Shown: positions 1 to 8,359 of the stretch, one piece after another
Position numbering within the stretch: position 1 is the stretch's first letter
How the letters are laid out: the number at the start of each line of letters is the position of its first letter
Assembly (NCBI GenBank): GCA_017416485.1
Contig: JAFQCH010000018.1
Location: 62,001 to 126,000 of the forward strand
DNA length: 64,000 bases
Direction: 5' to 3'
DNA from: Clostridia bacterium
Lineage (GTDB): Bacteria > Bacillota > Clostridia > Oscillospirales > Acutalibacteraceae
Position numbers and translations under genes: made by a program
Notes under the pieces: model-generated
Told to the model about the DNA's origin: nothing
Seen by the model: the letters and a program-made list of their open reading frames with translations, nothing else
Databases searched by the model: none

Positions 1-613
1 TGATGGTTTCAATTGCTTTCTTTTCTTCGCTCTTTTCACCCGGAATAACAAAGGCGATGAAATGGCAGTCTTCGCCGTTGACTGCGATCATGCCGTGCGG
101 CGTGGAACTGTCATAGAAAATGGAGTCACCCGCATTCAGCACTTCCGTATGTGCACCGATCTGAATTTTCAGACTGCCGCTGATAATATAGTCAAATTCC
201 TGACCGCCGTGCGTGGTGACATGAATGGGTTTGTTCTGCTGTTCGGGATGATACTCATAACGGGTCATGTACGGTACAGCAATCTTGTTTTTGAACTGTG
301 CTGCAAGGTTTTTCATGAGAATACCCGATTCGTTGATGGTTTCAAGACCGCCGCCGTTTCTTGTGACGGTGTACGAAGTCAGTTTCGGAGTTGTACCTTC
401 AAGCAGGTTAGCGATTTCAAGGTTGAATGCGATGGCACATTTGTGCAAAAATGTAAACGGAAAATCCGCCGCACCTGTTTCATAGGAAATATATTCCTGT
501 GCAGTAACATCCGTCAAAGTTGCCATTTCATTTACGCTCAGTCCGCTGACTTCTCGCATTTCACGGATACGTGCTGCAATTTCATTCAGTTTGTTGCCGG
601 TTGCAGTGTTCAT
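1..613 (-). CDS. XRE-family regulator with C-terminal cupin domain (3' end outside window)
   Basis: The first 204 residues are visible; the protein runs off the window's left edge. Residues about 8-46 form a helix-turn-helix of the XRE type (LNEIAARIREMR, then LSVNEMATL). Residues about 125-195 form a small cupin barrel with PIHVTTHGGQEF and the later TPHGM. XRE-cupin proteins are usually ligand-sensing DNA-binding regulators of a neighbouring metabolic gene, and in Clostridia they often sit beside an acyl-CoA or aryl-CoA synthetase, which would lie beyond the window here. The ATG is preceded by AGGAGG seven bases upstream. A T-box leader precedes it, which is unusual for a regulator. The effector is unknown. 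Confidence 0.85.
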   Translation of the reverse strand, partial: MNTATGNKLNEIAARIREMREVSGLSVNEMATLTDVTAQEYISYETGAADFPFTFLHKCAIAFNLEIANLLEGTTPKLTSYTVTRNGGGLETINESGILMKNLAAQFKNKIAVPYMTRYEYHPEQQNKPIHVTTHGGQEFDYIISGSLKIQIGAHTEVLNAGDSIFYDSSTPHGMIAVNGEDCHFIAFVIPGEKSEEKKAIETI

Positions 614-637
614 TTTTTCCTCCTGTTCGGGGGGTAT

Positions 638-911
638 TAAAAAAATAAAACGCCCCAGAAAATTGATTCTGAGACGAGAAAAATTCCCGCGGTACCACTC
701 AAATTGCATCTTTCGATGCCGCTCTACGGCTCTGACAAGCCTTCCGCTTTGACGCAGCGGTTACGGATGCTCTTACTGATATTACTGTTCGGAACACCTG
801 CTCGGAAGTGACAGCCGTATGAAAACATCCGCCGCAGACTTGCATCACCCGTCTGCTTTCTGAAGACTTTTGCTTTCGACATTCTTCGTCATCGCATTTA
901 CTATTCAATTT
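638..911 (-). ncRNA. T-box leader RNA upstream of the XRE-cupin gene
   Basis: Read on the minus strand, the leader has a distal hairpin near 828-856 (GCAGAC and GTCTGC flanking GGGTGATGCAA, a typical stem I tip). The T-box sequence TGGTACCGCG lies at 688-697, inside AGTGGTACCGCGGG. Immediately after comes a terminator hairpin (676-651, CGTCTCAG with CTGGGGCG) and a T run. T-box leaders read through only when an uncharged cognate tRNA binds. The base after TGG is T, which would pair with a tRNA whose discriminator base is A. I could not read the specifier codon with confidence. The start position is inferred from the promoter. Confidence 0.88.
651..676 (-). terminator. T-box conditional terminator
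   Basis: The hairpin CGTCTCAG / CTGGGGCG (with G-T pairs) is followed on the minus strand by TTTTATTTTTTT. It competes with the antiterminator formed around the T-box sequence at 686-700. Confidence 0.8.
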
Positions 912-917
912 TTATAT

Positions 918-946
918 ATACTAACACGCATATAGTAATTTGTCAA
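918..946 (-). promoter_or_regulatory. Sigma-A-type promoter for the T-box leader
   Basis: On the minus strand, TTGACA (946-941) is followed after 17 bases by TAGTAT (923-918). Transcription should begin near 911, just before the leader. Confidence 0.75.
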
Positions 947-1013
947 TGAATATTTTTAACAATGTTGAATGTCAAAAAATAAGATATTTTATCTGTTTTT
1001 TACTATTGTATTA

Positions 1014-1042
1014 TTGACAATTTTTTGACAATACTGTAGAAT
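1014..1042 (+). promoter_or_regulatory. Promoter of the rubrerythrin gene
   Basis: TTGACA at 1014-1019, a 17-base spacer, and TAGAAT at 1037-1042. A second TTGACA at 1025-1030 is too close to this -10 box to be used with it. Confidence 0.8.
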
Positions 1043-1081
1043 AGAAAAAAAACCGCTTATGCGGGAACGGAGGAAATTATT

Positions 1082-1627
1082 ATGAACAATACAAATCCCT
1101 ATGCCGGCACCAAAACCGAACAGAACCTCAGAGCTGCTTTTTCCGGTGAAAGCGAAGCCAGAAACAAGTACACCTATTTTGCAAGTGTTGCAAAAAAAGA
1201 AGGTTTTGAACAGATTTCTGCGATTTTCCAGAAGACTGCCGATAACGAAAAAGAACATGCAAAAATGTGGTTCAAAGAACTCAAGGGCATCGGCTCCACG
1301 GCTGAAAATCTGCTTGCCGCCGCCGAAGGTGAAAATTACGAATGGACCGATATGTATGCAACATTCGCCAAGGAAGCCGAAGAAGAAGGCTTTACAGCTC
1401 TTGCTGCTAAATTCCGTGCTGTTGCCGCTGTTGAAAAGGAACACGAAGAACGCTACCGTGCTCTGCTTCACAATGTGGAAGCACAGGAAGTGTTTGCAAA
1501 GAGCAGTGTAACGGTCTGGGAATGCCGCAACTGCGGTCACATCGCCGTCGGTATGAAGGCTCCCGAAGTCTGCCCCGTATGTGCCCATCCGCAGGCTTAC
1601 TTTGAAGTCAACGCAAAGAATTATTGA
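1082..1627 (+). CDS. rbr: Rubrerythrin
   Basis: This 181-residue protein has the usual rubrerythrin layout. Residues 1-140 are a ferritin-like diiron four-helix bundle with carboxylate and histidine ligands in [19 protein letters not shown] and EKEHEERY. Residues about 147-181 are a rubredoxin-like domain with CRNCG and CPVCAH binding one iron. Rubrerythrins reduce hydrogen peroxide in the cytoplasm of anaerobes. GGAGG lies eight bases before the ATG. It is monocistronic, with its own promoter and a strong terminator. Length and motifs are typical, so the call is firm. Confidence 0.97.
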   Translation: MNNTNPYAGTKTEQNLRAAFSGESEARNKYTYFASVAKKEGFEQISAIFQKTADNEKEHAKMWFKELKGIGSTAENLLAAAEGENYEWTDMYATFAKEAEEEGFTALAAKFRAVAAVEKEHEERYRALLHNVEAQEVFAKSSVTVWECRNCGHIAVGMKAPEVCPVCAHPQAYFEVNAKNY

Positions 1628-1644
1628 TTCTTATTTTTATTCTG

Positions 1645-1669
1645 CCGCCCGTTTTCGGGCGGTTTTTTT
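1645..1669 (+). terminator. Rho-independent terminator after rubrerythrin
   Basis: CCGCCCG / CGGGCGG stem with a TTTT loop, followed by seven T. Confidence 0.92.
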
Positions 1670-1718
1670 GTTGCAAAAAGCACACGTGTATGATATGCTT
1701 ATCATGAGGTGAGTTCGG

Positions 1719-2879
1719 ATGAAACAAACTGTTTTCAATGCCTGCGATTTGCTTGATACATTACAAGCAAACTCTCTGCTGTCGGGAAAACGGCTGGGAC
1801 TTCTGACCAATGTTTCGGGGGTAAGCCGAGACTTGCAGAAAACAAGCGTCAGATTGTCGCAGTTATATAATCTTTGTGCTTTGTTCAGCCCGGAACACGG
1901 TCTTTCCGGTGTTCAGCAGGCAGGCGGATTTGATACGGATGTGTTCATTGATCCGCAGACAGGGGCGCCTGTTTATGATCTGTATGGCAAAACAGACGGC
2001 TTTCTGGCTGCTCAAAAAGCCTTGCAGGATCTTGACATGCTACTGTTTGATATTCAGGATATCGGAATCCGATATTATACTTATCAACACACCATGCTTG
2101 ATGCCATGAAACTGTGTGCTGATGTCGGCATTCCGTTTGTTGTGCTTGACCGTGTCAATCCCCTCGGTGGAGTTACGGTGCAGGGATGTTGCCTTGAATG
2201 CGACTGTCTTTCCGATGTCGGCAGAGCTCCGGGACAACCCGTTGTCAGCGGTATGACGGTGGGTGAACTTTCTTTGTGGTATAAGGATCTGTTTTGCATT
2301 GATGTGCAACTTCATGTTCTTCGTTGCAAGGGTTGGCAAAGAGCGTATGTTTTTGAAGACACCGATCTTCTTTTTGTACCGCCTTCACCGAATATGCCGA
2401 CAATGGATACTGTATTTTTATACAGCGGAACTTGTTTGTTTGAAGATACAAACATTTCCGAAGGAAGAGGAACGACGAAACCCTTTGAGCAATTTGGTGC
2501 GCCGTGGCTGAATACGGAAAAGGTGATTTCCGTTTTGTGTGATCTGCCCGAAGATGCACGGAAAAACTTTGACGAACTTGTGTTTCGTCCGTGTGAATTT
2601 ATGCCGACTTTCAGTGACTATACGGGCGAAGTTTGCAAGGGAATGCAGCTACACATCCGTGATAAACAGAATGTGAATATGTATGCAACTGTTTTGTATC
2701 TTTTTTATGTAATGCGCAAAGTGCACCCTGAAGAATTTACGCTTGACAGCAATCTTCCGTTGCTTGCAGGCACAAAGCGGATTCTGGCGGACGATTTCAA
2801 TGTTTCCGCATTCCTCGAAGAACAAGCAGAAAAGTGCAAAGAATTTGCAAAAATGCGAAAGCAATATCTGTTGTATTGA
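1719..2879 (+). CDS. namZ: DUF1343 protein, NamZ-like exo-beta-N-acetylmuramidase (GH171)
   Basis: The 386-residue protein matches the DUF1343 family, named GH171 after Bacillus subtilis NamZ, which removes terminal MurNAc from peptidoglycan fragments. Recognisable blocks are LLTNVSGVSRDL, LFSPEHGLSG, VYDLYGKT, LLFDIQDIGIRYYTY and FVVLDRVNPLGG. The Bacillus enzyme is secreted, but this protein has no signal peptide, so it should act in the cytoplasm on imported muropeptides or sugars. GAGGTGAG precedes the ATG. No terminator separates it from the GH2 gene, but that gene has its own promoter. The family is clear; substrate is inferred. Confidence 0.85.
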   Translation: MKQTVFNACDLLDTLQANSLLSGKRLGLLTNVSGVSRDLQKTSVRLSQLYNLCALFSPEHGLSGVQQAGGFDTDVFIDPQTGAPVYDLYGKTDGFLAAQKALQDLDMLLFDIQDIGIRYYTYQHTMLDAMKLCADVGIPFVVLDRVNPLGGVTVQGCCLECDCLSDVGRAPGQPVVSGMTVGELSLWYKDLFCIDVQLHVLRCKGWQRAYVFEDTDLLFVPPSPNMPTMDTVFLYSGTCLFEDTNISEGRGTTKPFEQFGAPWLNTEKVISVLCDLPEDARKNFDELVFRPCEFMPTFSDYTGEVCKGMQLHIRDKQNVNMYATVLYLFYVMRKVHPEEFTLDSNLPLLAGTKRILADDFNVSAFLEEQAEKCKEFAKMRKQYLLY

Positions 2880-2922
2880 AACCAACATTTTGCCCAAAAA
2901 TGTTTAACATAAAGATTGGTAG

Positions 2923-2951
2923 TTGAAAACAGAGTTTATTTACGATATAAT
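2923..2951 (+). promoter_or_regulatory. Promoter of the GH2 gene
   Basis: TTGAAA at 2923-2928, a 17-base spacer, and a perfect TATAAT at 2946-2951. Confidence 0.85.
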
Positions 2952-2989
2952 GAAAAAGATGTATTATAATATCAACACAGGAGGACAGT

Positions 2990-5257
2990 ATGAGAAATAT
3001 CAAAGTAATCAACAACAACTGGCTTTTCTCCAAAGAAGCCAATGCCGTTCCTGCAAGTGTTCCGACCGATTGGGAACAAAAGAATCTGCCCTATACATGG
3101 AATGAAAAAGATGGCCAGGACGGCGGCAATGACTATTACCGCGGCACCTGTTATTTTGCAAAAACGCTTGCAAAGTCTGATTTCCCCGAAGGTGAAGTAT
3201 TTTATCTTCAGTTTGACGGTGTCAATTCTTCGAGCGAAATTTTCTTCAACGGCAAAAGCCTTGTAAAGCACGACGGCGGTTATTCCACATTCCGTGCAAA
3301 GGTGGAAGATATCAAGGATGAAAACCTGCTTGTTGTCAAGGTCGACAACACTGCCAATGATCGTGTTTATCCGCAGATGGCAGACTTCACCTTCTACGGC
3401 GGTATTTACCGCGATGTCAGCATTATTGCTGTCAGCAAAAAGCATTTTGATCTTGATTATTACGGTGCACCCGGTATGCAGGTGACCCCCGAAATCAAGG
3501 GTAATGATGCCATTGTTAAGGCAAAGGCATTTTGTGATGGCAAGGTTCGTTTTGATATCATTGACAACGGCGAAATCATTCTCACCGCTTTTGCGGAAGA
3601 TGATGAACATCCCGAAGCAGAACTCAAAATTGAAAATGTTCACCTGTGGAACGGTACCATTGACCCCTATCTTTACACCATGAAAGCTACCCTGCTGGAC
3701 GGTGACAAGGAAGTGGATTGCATTTCCACCCGTTTCGGCTGCCGTTCCTTTAAAATCGATCCGCAGAAAGGCTTTATCCTCAACGGCAAAGAATATCCGT
3801 TGCGCGGTGTTTCCCGCCATCAGGACAGACCCGGCATCGGTAATGCACTTCTGCCTGAACATCACAGGGAAGACATGGAGCTTATCAAGGAAGTCGGTGC
3901 AAATACCATCCGCCTTGCACACTATCAGCATTCACAGGTGTTCTATGACCTTTGCGATGAATACGGTATGGTCATTTGGGCAGAAATTCCCTATATTTCC
4001 CGCCACATGCCCAATGGTTATGACAATACCAAGTCGCAGATGAAAGAACTCATTGCACAGAATTATAATCATCCGTCCATTTGCGTATGGGGTCTTTCCA
4101 ATGAAATTTCCATCGGCGGTGCGGCTGATGAAAGCCTTATCAAGAATCACAAAATGCTCAACGAACTCTGTCATGACATGGATAAGACCCGTCCGACCAC
4201 CATCGCTGCGGTTTCTGTTTGTGATATCAATGAAGAATATGTCCATATTTCCGATGTTGTGTCTTACAACCACTATTTCGGCTGGTACGGCGGCACGACT
4301 GAAATGAACGGTCCGTGGTTTGATGAATTCCATGCAAAATATCCCGACTGTCCCATCGGTCTGAGTGAATACGGCTGTGAAGCACTCAATTGGCACACTT
4401 CCAAGCCCACACAGGGTGACTATACGGAAGAATATCAGTCCTTCTATCACGAAGAACTCATCAAACAGATTGCTGACAGACCTTATCTCTGGGCAACCCA
4501 TGTCTGGAATATGTTTGACTTTGCCGCAGATGCAAGAAGCGAAGGCGGCGAAGACGGCATGAACCACAAAGGTCTTGTCACTTTCGACAGACAGTATAAG
4601 AAAGATTCTTTCTATGCCTACAAAGCATGGCTCAATCCCGAGCCCATGGTGCACATTTGCTCCAAGCGCTACATTGACCGTGTGGAAGATGTTACCAAGG
4701 TAACCGTTTATTCCAACTGTGATGAAGTTGAGCTGTTTGCAAACGGCGAATCTGTCGGCAAACAGAAGAAGGGCAAATATCCGTTCTTCTACTTTGATGT
4801 GAAGAATGTCGGCGAAACCACCCTCAAAGCCGTTGCAGGAGGTCTTTCCGATGAAAGCACTATCCGCAAGGTTGACACTCCGAATGAGGATTATATCCTC
4901 AAAGAAGAAGGCGATGTCATCAACTGGTTTGACATCACCACGCCCGACGGCTATCTTTCCATTAACGACACCATCGGCGAAATCGCCGCAACCGCAAAGG
5001 GTAAAATGGCTCTGCTTTCCGTTGTGATCATGCTTGTAAAGAAAATGAAAAGCAAAAAAGGCAACGGCGGCGGTGAAGTTGCCGGCTTTAATCTGAGTGG
5101 TGTCAAGGTCAGCAAGAGCATGCTTAGCGGTCTTTGGCAGATGCTTTCCGGCTTCTCCATCAAACGCGCAAGCTCCATGGCAAAGGGACTTTTCACCAGA
5201 GAAGATCTGCTTTCCATCAATGCAAAGCTTAATAAAATTAAAAAAAGTACCAAATAA
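2990..5257 (+). CDS. Glycoside hydrolase family 2 beta-galactosidase-like enzyme
   Basis: This 755-residue enzyme has the GH2 order: N-terminal sugar-binding sandwich (about 1-170), immunoglobulin-like domain, TIM barrel (about 265-560) and a C-terminal beta domain. The barrel opens with LRGVSRHQDRPGIGNA. The acid/base is Glu372 in GLSNEIS and the nucleophile Glu460 in GLSEYGCEA. GH2 covers beta-galactosidases, beta-glucuronidases and beta-mannosidases; the sequence favours a beta-galactosidase, but specificity is not fixed. There is no signal peptide, so it is cytoplasmic. The last roughly 90 residues are odd: a short hydrophobic run (MALLSVVIML), a lysine/glycine linker and predicted helices. 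AGGAGG lies five bases before the ATG. Confidence 0.9.
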   Translation: MRNIKVINNNWLFSKEANAVPASVPTDWEQKNLPYTWNEKDGQDGGNDYYRGTCYFAKTLAKSDFPEGEVFYLQFDGVNSSSEIFFNGKSLVKHDGGYSTFRAKVEDIKDENLLVVKVDNTANDRVYPQMADFTFYGGIYRDVSIIAVSKKHFDLDYYGAPGMQVTPEIKGNDAIVKAKAFCDGKVRFDIIDNGEIILTAFAEDDEHPEAELKIENVHLWNGTIDPYLYTMKATLLDGDKEVDCISTRFGCRSFKIDPQKGFILNGKEYPLRGVSRHQDRPGIGNALLPEHHREDMELIKEVGANTIRLAHYQHSQVFYDLCDEYGMVIWAEIPYISRHMPNGYDNTKSQMKELIAQNYNHPSICVWGLSNEISIGGAADESLIKNHKMLNELCHDMDKTRPTTIAAVSVCDINEEYVHISDVVSYNHYFGWYGGTTEMNGPWFDEFHAKYPDCPIGLSEYGCEALNWHTSKPTQGDYTEEYQSFYHEELIKQIADRPYLWATHVWNMFDFAADARSEGGEDGMNHKGLVTFDRQYKKDSFYAYKAWLNPEPMVHICSKRYIDRVEDVTKVTVYSNCDEVELFANGESVGKQKKGKYPFFYFDVKNVGETTLKAVAGGLSDESTIRKVDTPNEDYILKEEGDVINWFDITTPDGYLSINDTIGEIAATAKGKMALLSVVIMLVKKMKSKKGNGGGEVAGFNLSGVKVSKSMLSGLWQMLSGFSIKRASSMAKGLFTREDLLSINAKLNKIKKSTK

Positions 5258-5271
5258 TTAACTGAAAAGAA

Positions 5272-5307
5272 CCCGCCGTACGGAAATGATTTTTTTCGTA
5301 CGGCGGG
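5272..5307. terminator. Bidirectional terminator between convergent GH2 and GH35 genes
   Basis: An 11-bp perfect stem (CCCGCCGTACG / CGTACGGCGGG) lies between the two convergent genes, with T-rich sequence inside the loop and after it. Confidence 0.8.
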
Positions 5308-5325
5308 ATTTATATTTGTTGTCTT

Positions 5326-7077
5326 TTATCCGAGATCTCTTGCATCTGTCAGGGTGATTTCCATGCTGTCAGCTTTATCAAACTCAAGCACAGTGATTTC
5401 GTTTGCGCCTTTTTTTAGCAGGCCGGCGGGGATAAACAAGGTTTTCTGCGGGCCTGCATCAAGCCAATATCTGCCGATGTTGAAGCCGTTGACCCAGACA
5501 ATACCCTTATGCAGTCCGTCACCCCTGAAATAGGTGTCAGCGGGGGAGTCAATGTCGATGAAACCGCGAAGAATGGTCGGTTCATTTTCTGTCATTTCTG
5601 CAACATCAGTAAGCTGTGCCTTGGAAATGTCATCGAGTTCCATGCAAACAATTTCCCAGCCGAACTGGAACTGCTGACCGACTGCAATATCCTGCGAAAT
5701 CCCTTTTTTGTCAACCAGCCACGGACCGTAGTTGGTTCTTCCCATGGCTTCCACCATGATTTCGAGAGTGTTTTCGTCTTTGTCAAAATCAAGCACTCCC
5801 GTTGCATTTGCATCGTTGCGCCAAACAGTTTCCTGATATTCATTGTTGACCCAGACGTGTGCTCTGTCGTGCACATCGCGCATGAAAACGGGATGTGAGC
5901 CGACTTTTGCAACGTTGGTCTTGTAATAAATGACGCCGAAATTCTGTCCGAGTTCCTCCATGGATTTTACACGCGGGCTGTAATGCTTCACGCCGAGGCA
6001 ATCAAACTGCGAACGAAGCGGCGCGGATTGTGTGAACTTGACCGTGCCGAAGTTCACAGGCGGCTGATCGGGTTCAAAGGTGATGTCGCTTGTGATGCCT
6101 CTGTCTGCAAGTACTTTTTTGCAGGCAAGGTATTTGTCGGTGATGTAGCCTTCTTCACTCAGCAGGCAGTCATAGTCATAGCTCGTGACTGTGGGTTCAT
6201 ACTGCATGTAATTCGGGCAGTTTGCACCTGCTGTGAAACCGAAGTTTGTGCCGCCGTGGAACATATAGAAGTTGACGGAAGCGCCCATGTCAAGCATTTC
6301 CTTGAAGCATTCCGCCGTGTCGTCATCGGTGCGGGTGTGGTGTTCCTCAAACCAATGGTCAAACCAGCCGTTCCAGAATTCCGTGCACATCAGCGGTTTT
6401 GTGGGCTGATAACGGCGTAAGCATTCAAAGCGGGGTTTCGGATTGGAGCCGAAGTTGACAGTCTTGAAAACCTCGGGCAGTGTGCCGCCTGTCAGCATCA
6501 GGTCACAGTCACCGTCAGAAGTAAACAGCGGCACTTCAATACCGTTTTCACGCATTTTGTCGGCAAGGAAATTGAGATACACCTTGTCATTGCCGTAGCT
6601 GCCGTATTCGTTTTCGATCTGCATGGCAATTACGGGACCGCCGTTGGTGCACTGCAAACGGGCAATGCGGGGAATGAGTGCATCATAATATCTGCCGACT
6701 TTTTCAAGGAAAACAGGATCGGAACAGCGCAGGGCGCAGTTGTATTTAAGAAGCCATGCAGGAAGTCCGCCGAATTCCCACTCTGCGCAGATATACGGAC
6801 TCGGACGCACGATGGCTTTCAAGCCAAGGCTGTGTGCAATTTCAAGAAATTTTTCAATATCAAGAATGCCCGAAAAATCAAATTCATTTTCGTGCAGTTC
6901 ATGCAGGTTCCACGGTACATAGGTTTCAACCGTGTTCAGTCCGCAGGCGGCAAGCTTGCGCAGTCTGTTTTCCCAATACTGCGGCAGAATGCGGAAATAG
7001 TGAATTGCACCCGACAGAATTTGCATCGGTTCATTGTCAAAATAAAAAGCATCATCTCTGATTTCAAATGCAGCCAT
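5326..7077 (-). CDS. Glycoside hydrolase family 35 beta-galactosidase
   Basis: The 583-residue protein begins with the GH35 hallmark LSGAIHYFRI followed by VETYVPWNLHE. The acid/base is Glu157 in IENEYGSYG and the nucleophile Glu233 in CTEFWNGWFDHW. C-terminal beta-sandwich domains end with the family motif GFNIGRYW. The length is normal for bacterial GH35 and no signal peptide is present. It should release terminal beta-galactose from oligosaccharides in the cytoplasm. GGAGG precedes the ATG and a promoter lies at 7139-7111. It is a single-gene unit, convergent with the GH2 gene, so two unrelated beta-galactosidase families sit side by side. Confidence 0.95.
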   Translation of the reverse strand: MAAFEIRDDAFYFDNEPMQILSGAIHYFRILPQYWENRLRKLAACGLNTVETYVPWNLHELHENEFDFSGILDIEKFLEIAHSLGLKAIVRPSPYICAEWEFGGLPAWLLKYNCALRCSDPVFLEKVGRYYDALIPRIARLQCTNGGPVIAMQIENEYGSYGNDKVYLNFLADKMRENGIEVPLFTSDGDCDLMLTGGTLPEVFKTVNFGSNPKPRFECLRRYQPTKPLMCTEFWNGWFDHWFEEHHTRTDDDTAECFKEMLDMGASVNFYMFHGGTNFGFTAGANCPNYMQYEPTVTSYDYDCLLSEEGYITDKYLACKKVLADRGITSDITFEPDQPPVNFGTVKFTQSAPLRSQFDCLGVKHYSPRVKSMEELGQNFGVIYYKTNVAKVGSHPVFMRDVHDRAHVWVNNEYQETVWRNDANATGVLDFDKDENTLEIMVEAMGRTNYGPWLVDKKGISQDIAVGQQFQFGWEIVCMELDDISKAQLTDVAEMTENEPTILRGFIDIDSPADTYFRGDGLHKGIVWVNGFNIGRYWLDAGPQKTLFIPAGLLKKGANEITVLEFDKADSMEITLTDARDLG

Positions 7078-7110
7078 AATATCCTCCGTTTGTTTTAGTT
7101 GGATAAAATA

Positions 7111-7139
7111 ATAATAACATAACCCAAATGTATTTACAA
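7111..7139 (-). promoter_or_regulatory. Promoter of the GH35 gene
   Basis: On the minus strand, TTGTAA (7139-7134), a 17-base spacer and TATTAT (7116-7111). Confidence 0.7.
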
Positions 7140-7191
7140 GATATTTTCTTTTTCAATTTGCCGTTTGTGAAAAAACATTGCGAAAAAAGAA

Positions 7192-7221
7192 TTGACACAG
7201 CCCGAAAAAAAGAAGTATAAT
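7192..7221 (+). promoter_or_regulatory. Promoter of the lipoprotein gene
   Basis: TTGACA at 7192-7197, an 18-base spacer and TATAAT at 7216-7221. Its position shows that translation cannot start at 7192 and supports the ATG at 7252. Confidence 0.85.
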
Positions 7222-7251
7222 GCAAAAGTAAAAAATGTGAGGTGTGGGAAA

Positions 7252-8031
7252 ATGAAAAAAGTGATTGCGATTATTTTGTTTTTTGTTTTTCTTTTATTAA
7301 CCGCCTGTGCGGCGGATTTTGCTGACCCGATGGAATCAACAACAGAAAGCACAATTGTTGAACCTGAAAAAACGCCTGTTGTTGTGGTTGCCGCAGAAAC
7401 AGAAAAGATGTATGCCTGTGATCAGTGCGGCGGAGTTTGCACATACTATACGGGCGCATTCCGCTGTCCTGCCATTGACCGTGACAGTGAAGATGCGAAA
7501 GCGATCAATGCGGCAATTGAGGAAGAATACAATAAATATCTCGGCTATGCAAATGCCGAAGATACCGCGGGCCTTGCATACGGGTTCAATTTTTCTGTTT
7601 TTGAAGATGAAAAATATGCAATCATCCGCACTTCCGTTGCAACCGTCATGTTGCATTCGGGTGGGGCATATTCCTATTCGGTTTATTATTATGACCTTAA
7701 AAATGATTGCAAAGCCTCCACTGTTGATATCTGCGAGCATTTTGAACTTGATGCACAGATAATTGCTGCATACCTGCGTGTGTTGCTTGCTGAAGACGGC
7801 GGTTATTCGGATGCACAAATTGCTTCGGTCAATGAAAATTGTATTGATATTTATCCTTTAAAAGATTCCTATTATGTAAAAGTCATCAATGATCTGGTGA
7901 AATTTGAAACCGAGATAAAAGGTTCCGATCTCAACAGCCGTGCAGACGCAATTGCATCCCAAACAGCAAACGAGCCTTCTGTTTCCGAAGTACCGACAAC
8001 CGAACAGGATGTCATTTACATGGAATATTAA
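7252..8031 (+). CDS. Lipoprotein of unknown function with DUF3298-like C-terminal region
   Basis: This 259-residue protein starts with a lipoprotein signal peptide: MKK, a hydrophobic core and the lipobox LLTAC, so Cys19 would be lipidated and the protein held on the outer face of the membrane. A threonine/glutamate-rich linker follows. The folded part (about residues 50-230) has the pattern of DUF3298-type domains, with alternating strands such as GGAYSYSVYYYDL and a late Tyr/Val-rich strand, but I hold that loosely. A CDQCGGVC motif near residue 57 could bind metal. It has its own promoter and terminator, so it is monocistronic. Function is not known. Confidence 0.8.
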   Translation: MKKVIAIILFFVFLLLTACAADFADPMESTTESTIVEPEKTPVVVVAAETEKMYACDQCGGVCTYYTGAFRCPAIDRDSEDAKAINAAIEEEYNKYLGYANAEDTAGLAYGFNFSVFEDEKYAIIRTSVATVMLHSGGAYSYSVYYYDLKNDCKASTVDICEHFELDAQIIAAYLRVLLAEDGGYSDAQIASVNENCIDIYPLKDSYYVKVINDLVKFETEIKGSDLNSRADAIASQTANEPSVSEVPTTEQDVIYMEY

Positions 8032-8035
8032 AATA

Positions 8036-8058
8036 AAAAGCGAAGAGTCTTCGCTTTT
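8036..8058 (+). terminator. Terminator after the lipoprotein gene
   Basis: AAAAGCGAAG / CTTCGCTTTT, a perfect 10-bp inverted repeat with a three-base loop. Confidence 0.8.
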
Positions 8059-8080
8059 AACCATTTGTTGCAAAAAAAGA

Positions 8081-8107
8081 AAACGGGCACTCCTTGGAGT
8101 GTCCGTT
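8081..8107 (-). terminator. Terminator of the rpsT / small membrane protein unit
   Basis: The stem AAACGGACACTCC / GGAGTGCCCGTTT on the minus strand (one G-T pair) is followed by TTCTTTTTTT. Confidence 0.85.
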
Positions 8108-8125
8108 TGCTCATTCGACAGCGTT

Positions 8126-8293
8126 TTACGCAATTGCTTCCGAAGCGAATTCTTCTTCGCAGGAGCAGGAAACGTAATTTTCTTCCGAAGTGTTCTGGTT
8201 CTTTTTGATAACTTTCGTTACAATGACATAGATAGCAGCAATAGCAGCAGCAATGGCAAGTACGATAGCAACAATCTTAAGAGCTTTTTTCAT
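8126..8293 (-). CDS. Small single-pass membrane protein, 55 residues
   Basis: A short gene starting with ATG at 8293, preceded by AAGGACGG nine bases upstream. The protein starts MKKALKIVAIVLA, followed by an alanine/isoleucine-rich membrane segment (about residues 5-26), a short basic patch KVIKK and an acidic tail containing Cys-Ser-Cys (residues 43-45). It lies 66 bases after rpsT on the same strand, with no terminator between, and the terminator at 8081-8107 closes the unit. It is probably expressed with rpsT or from a promoter I could not see. Function is not known; it resembles short membrane proteins often found in Clostridia. Confidence 0.75.
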   Translation of the reverse strand: MKKALKIVAIVLAIAAAIAAIYVIVTKVIKKNQNTSEENYVSCSCEEEFASEAIA

Positions 8294-8359
8294 GTTTGAT
8301 AACCGTCCTTTCAGAAAAATATGTTGAACGCCGTGTGCAACCGGAATGCAGAAAAAGTC

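Noticed and set aside
699..908. Open frame on the minus strand upstream of the XRE-cupin gene
   Set aside because: It lies wholly in the T-box leader, whose structure explains the sequence.
989..1588. 199-codon frame antisense to rubrerythrin
   Set aside because: It mirrors the codon pattern of the rubrerythrin gene, has no ribosome site and gives a Phe/Cys/His-rich product unlike a protein.
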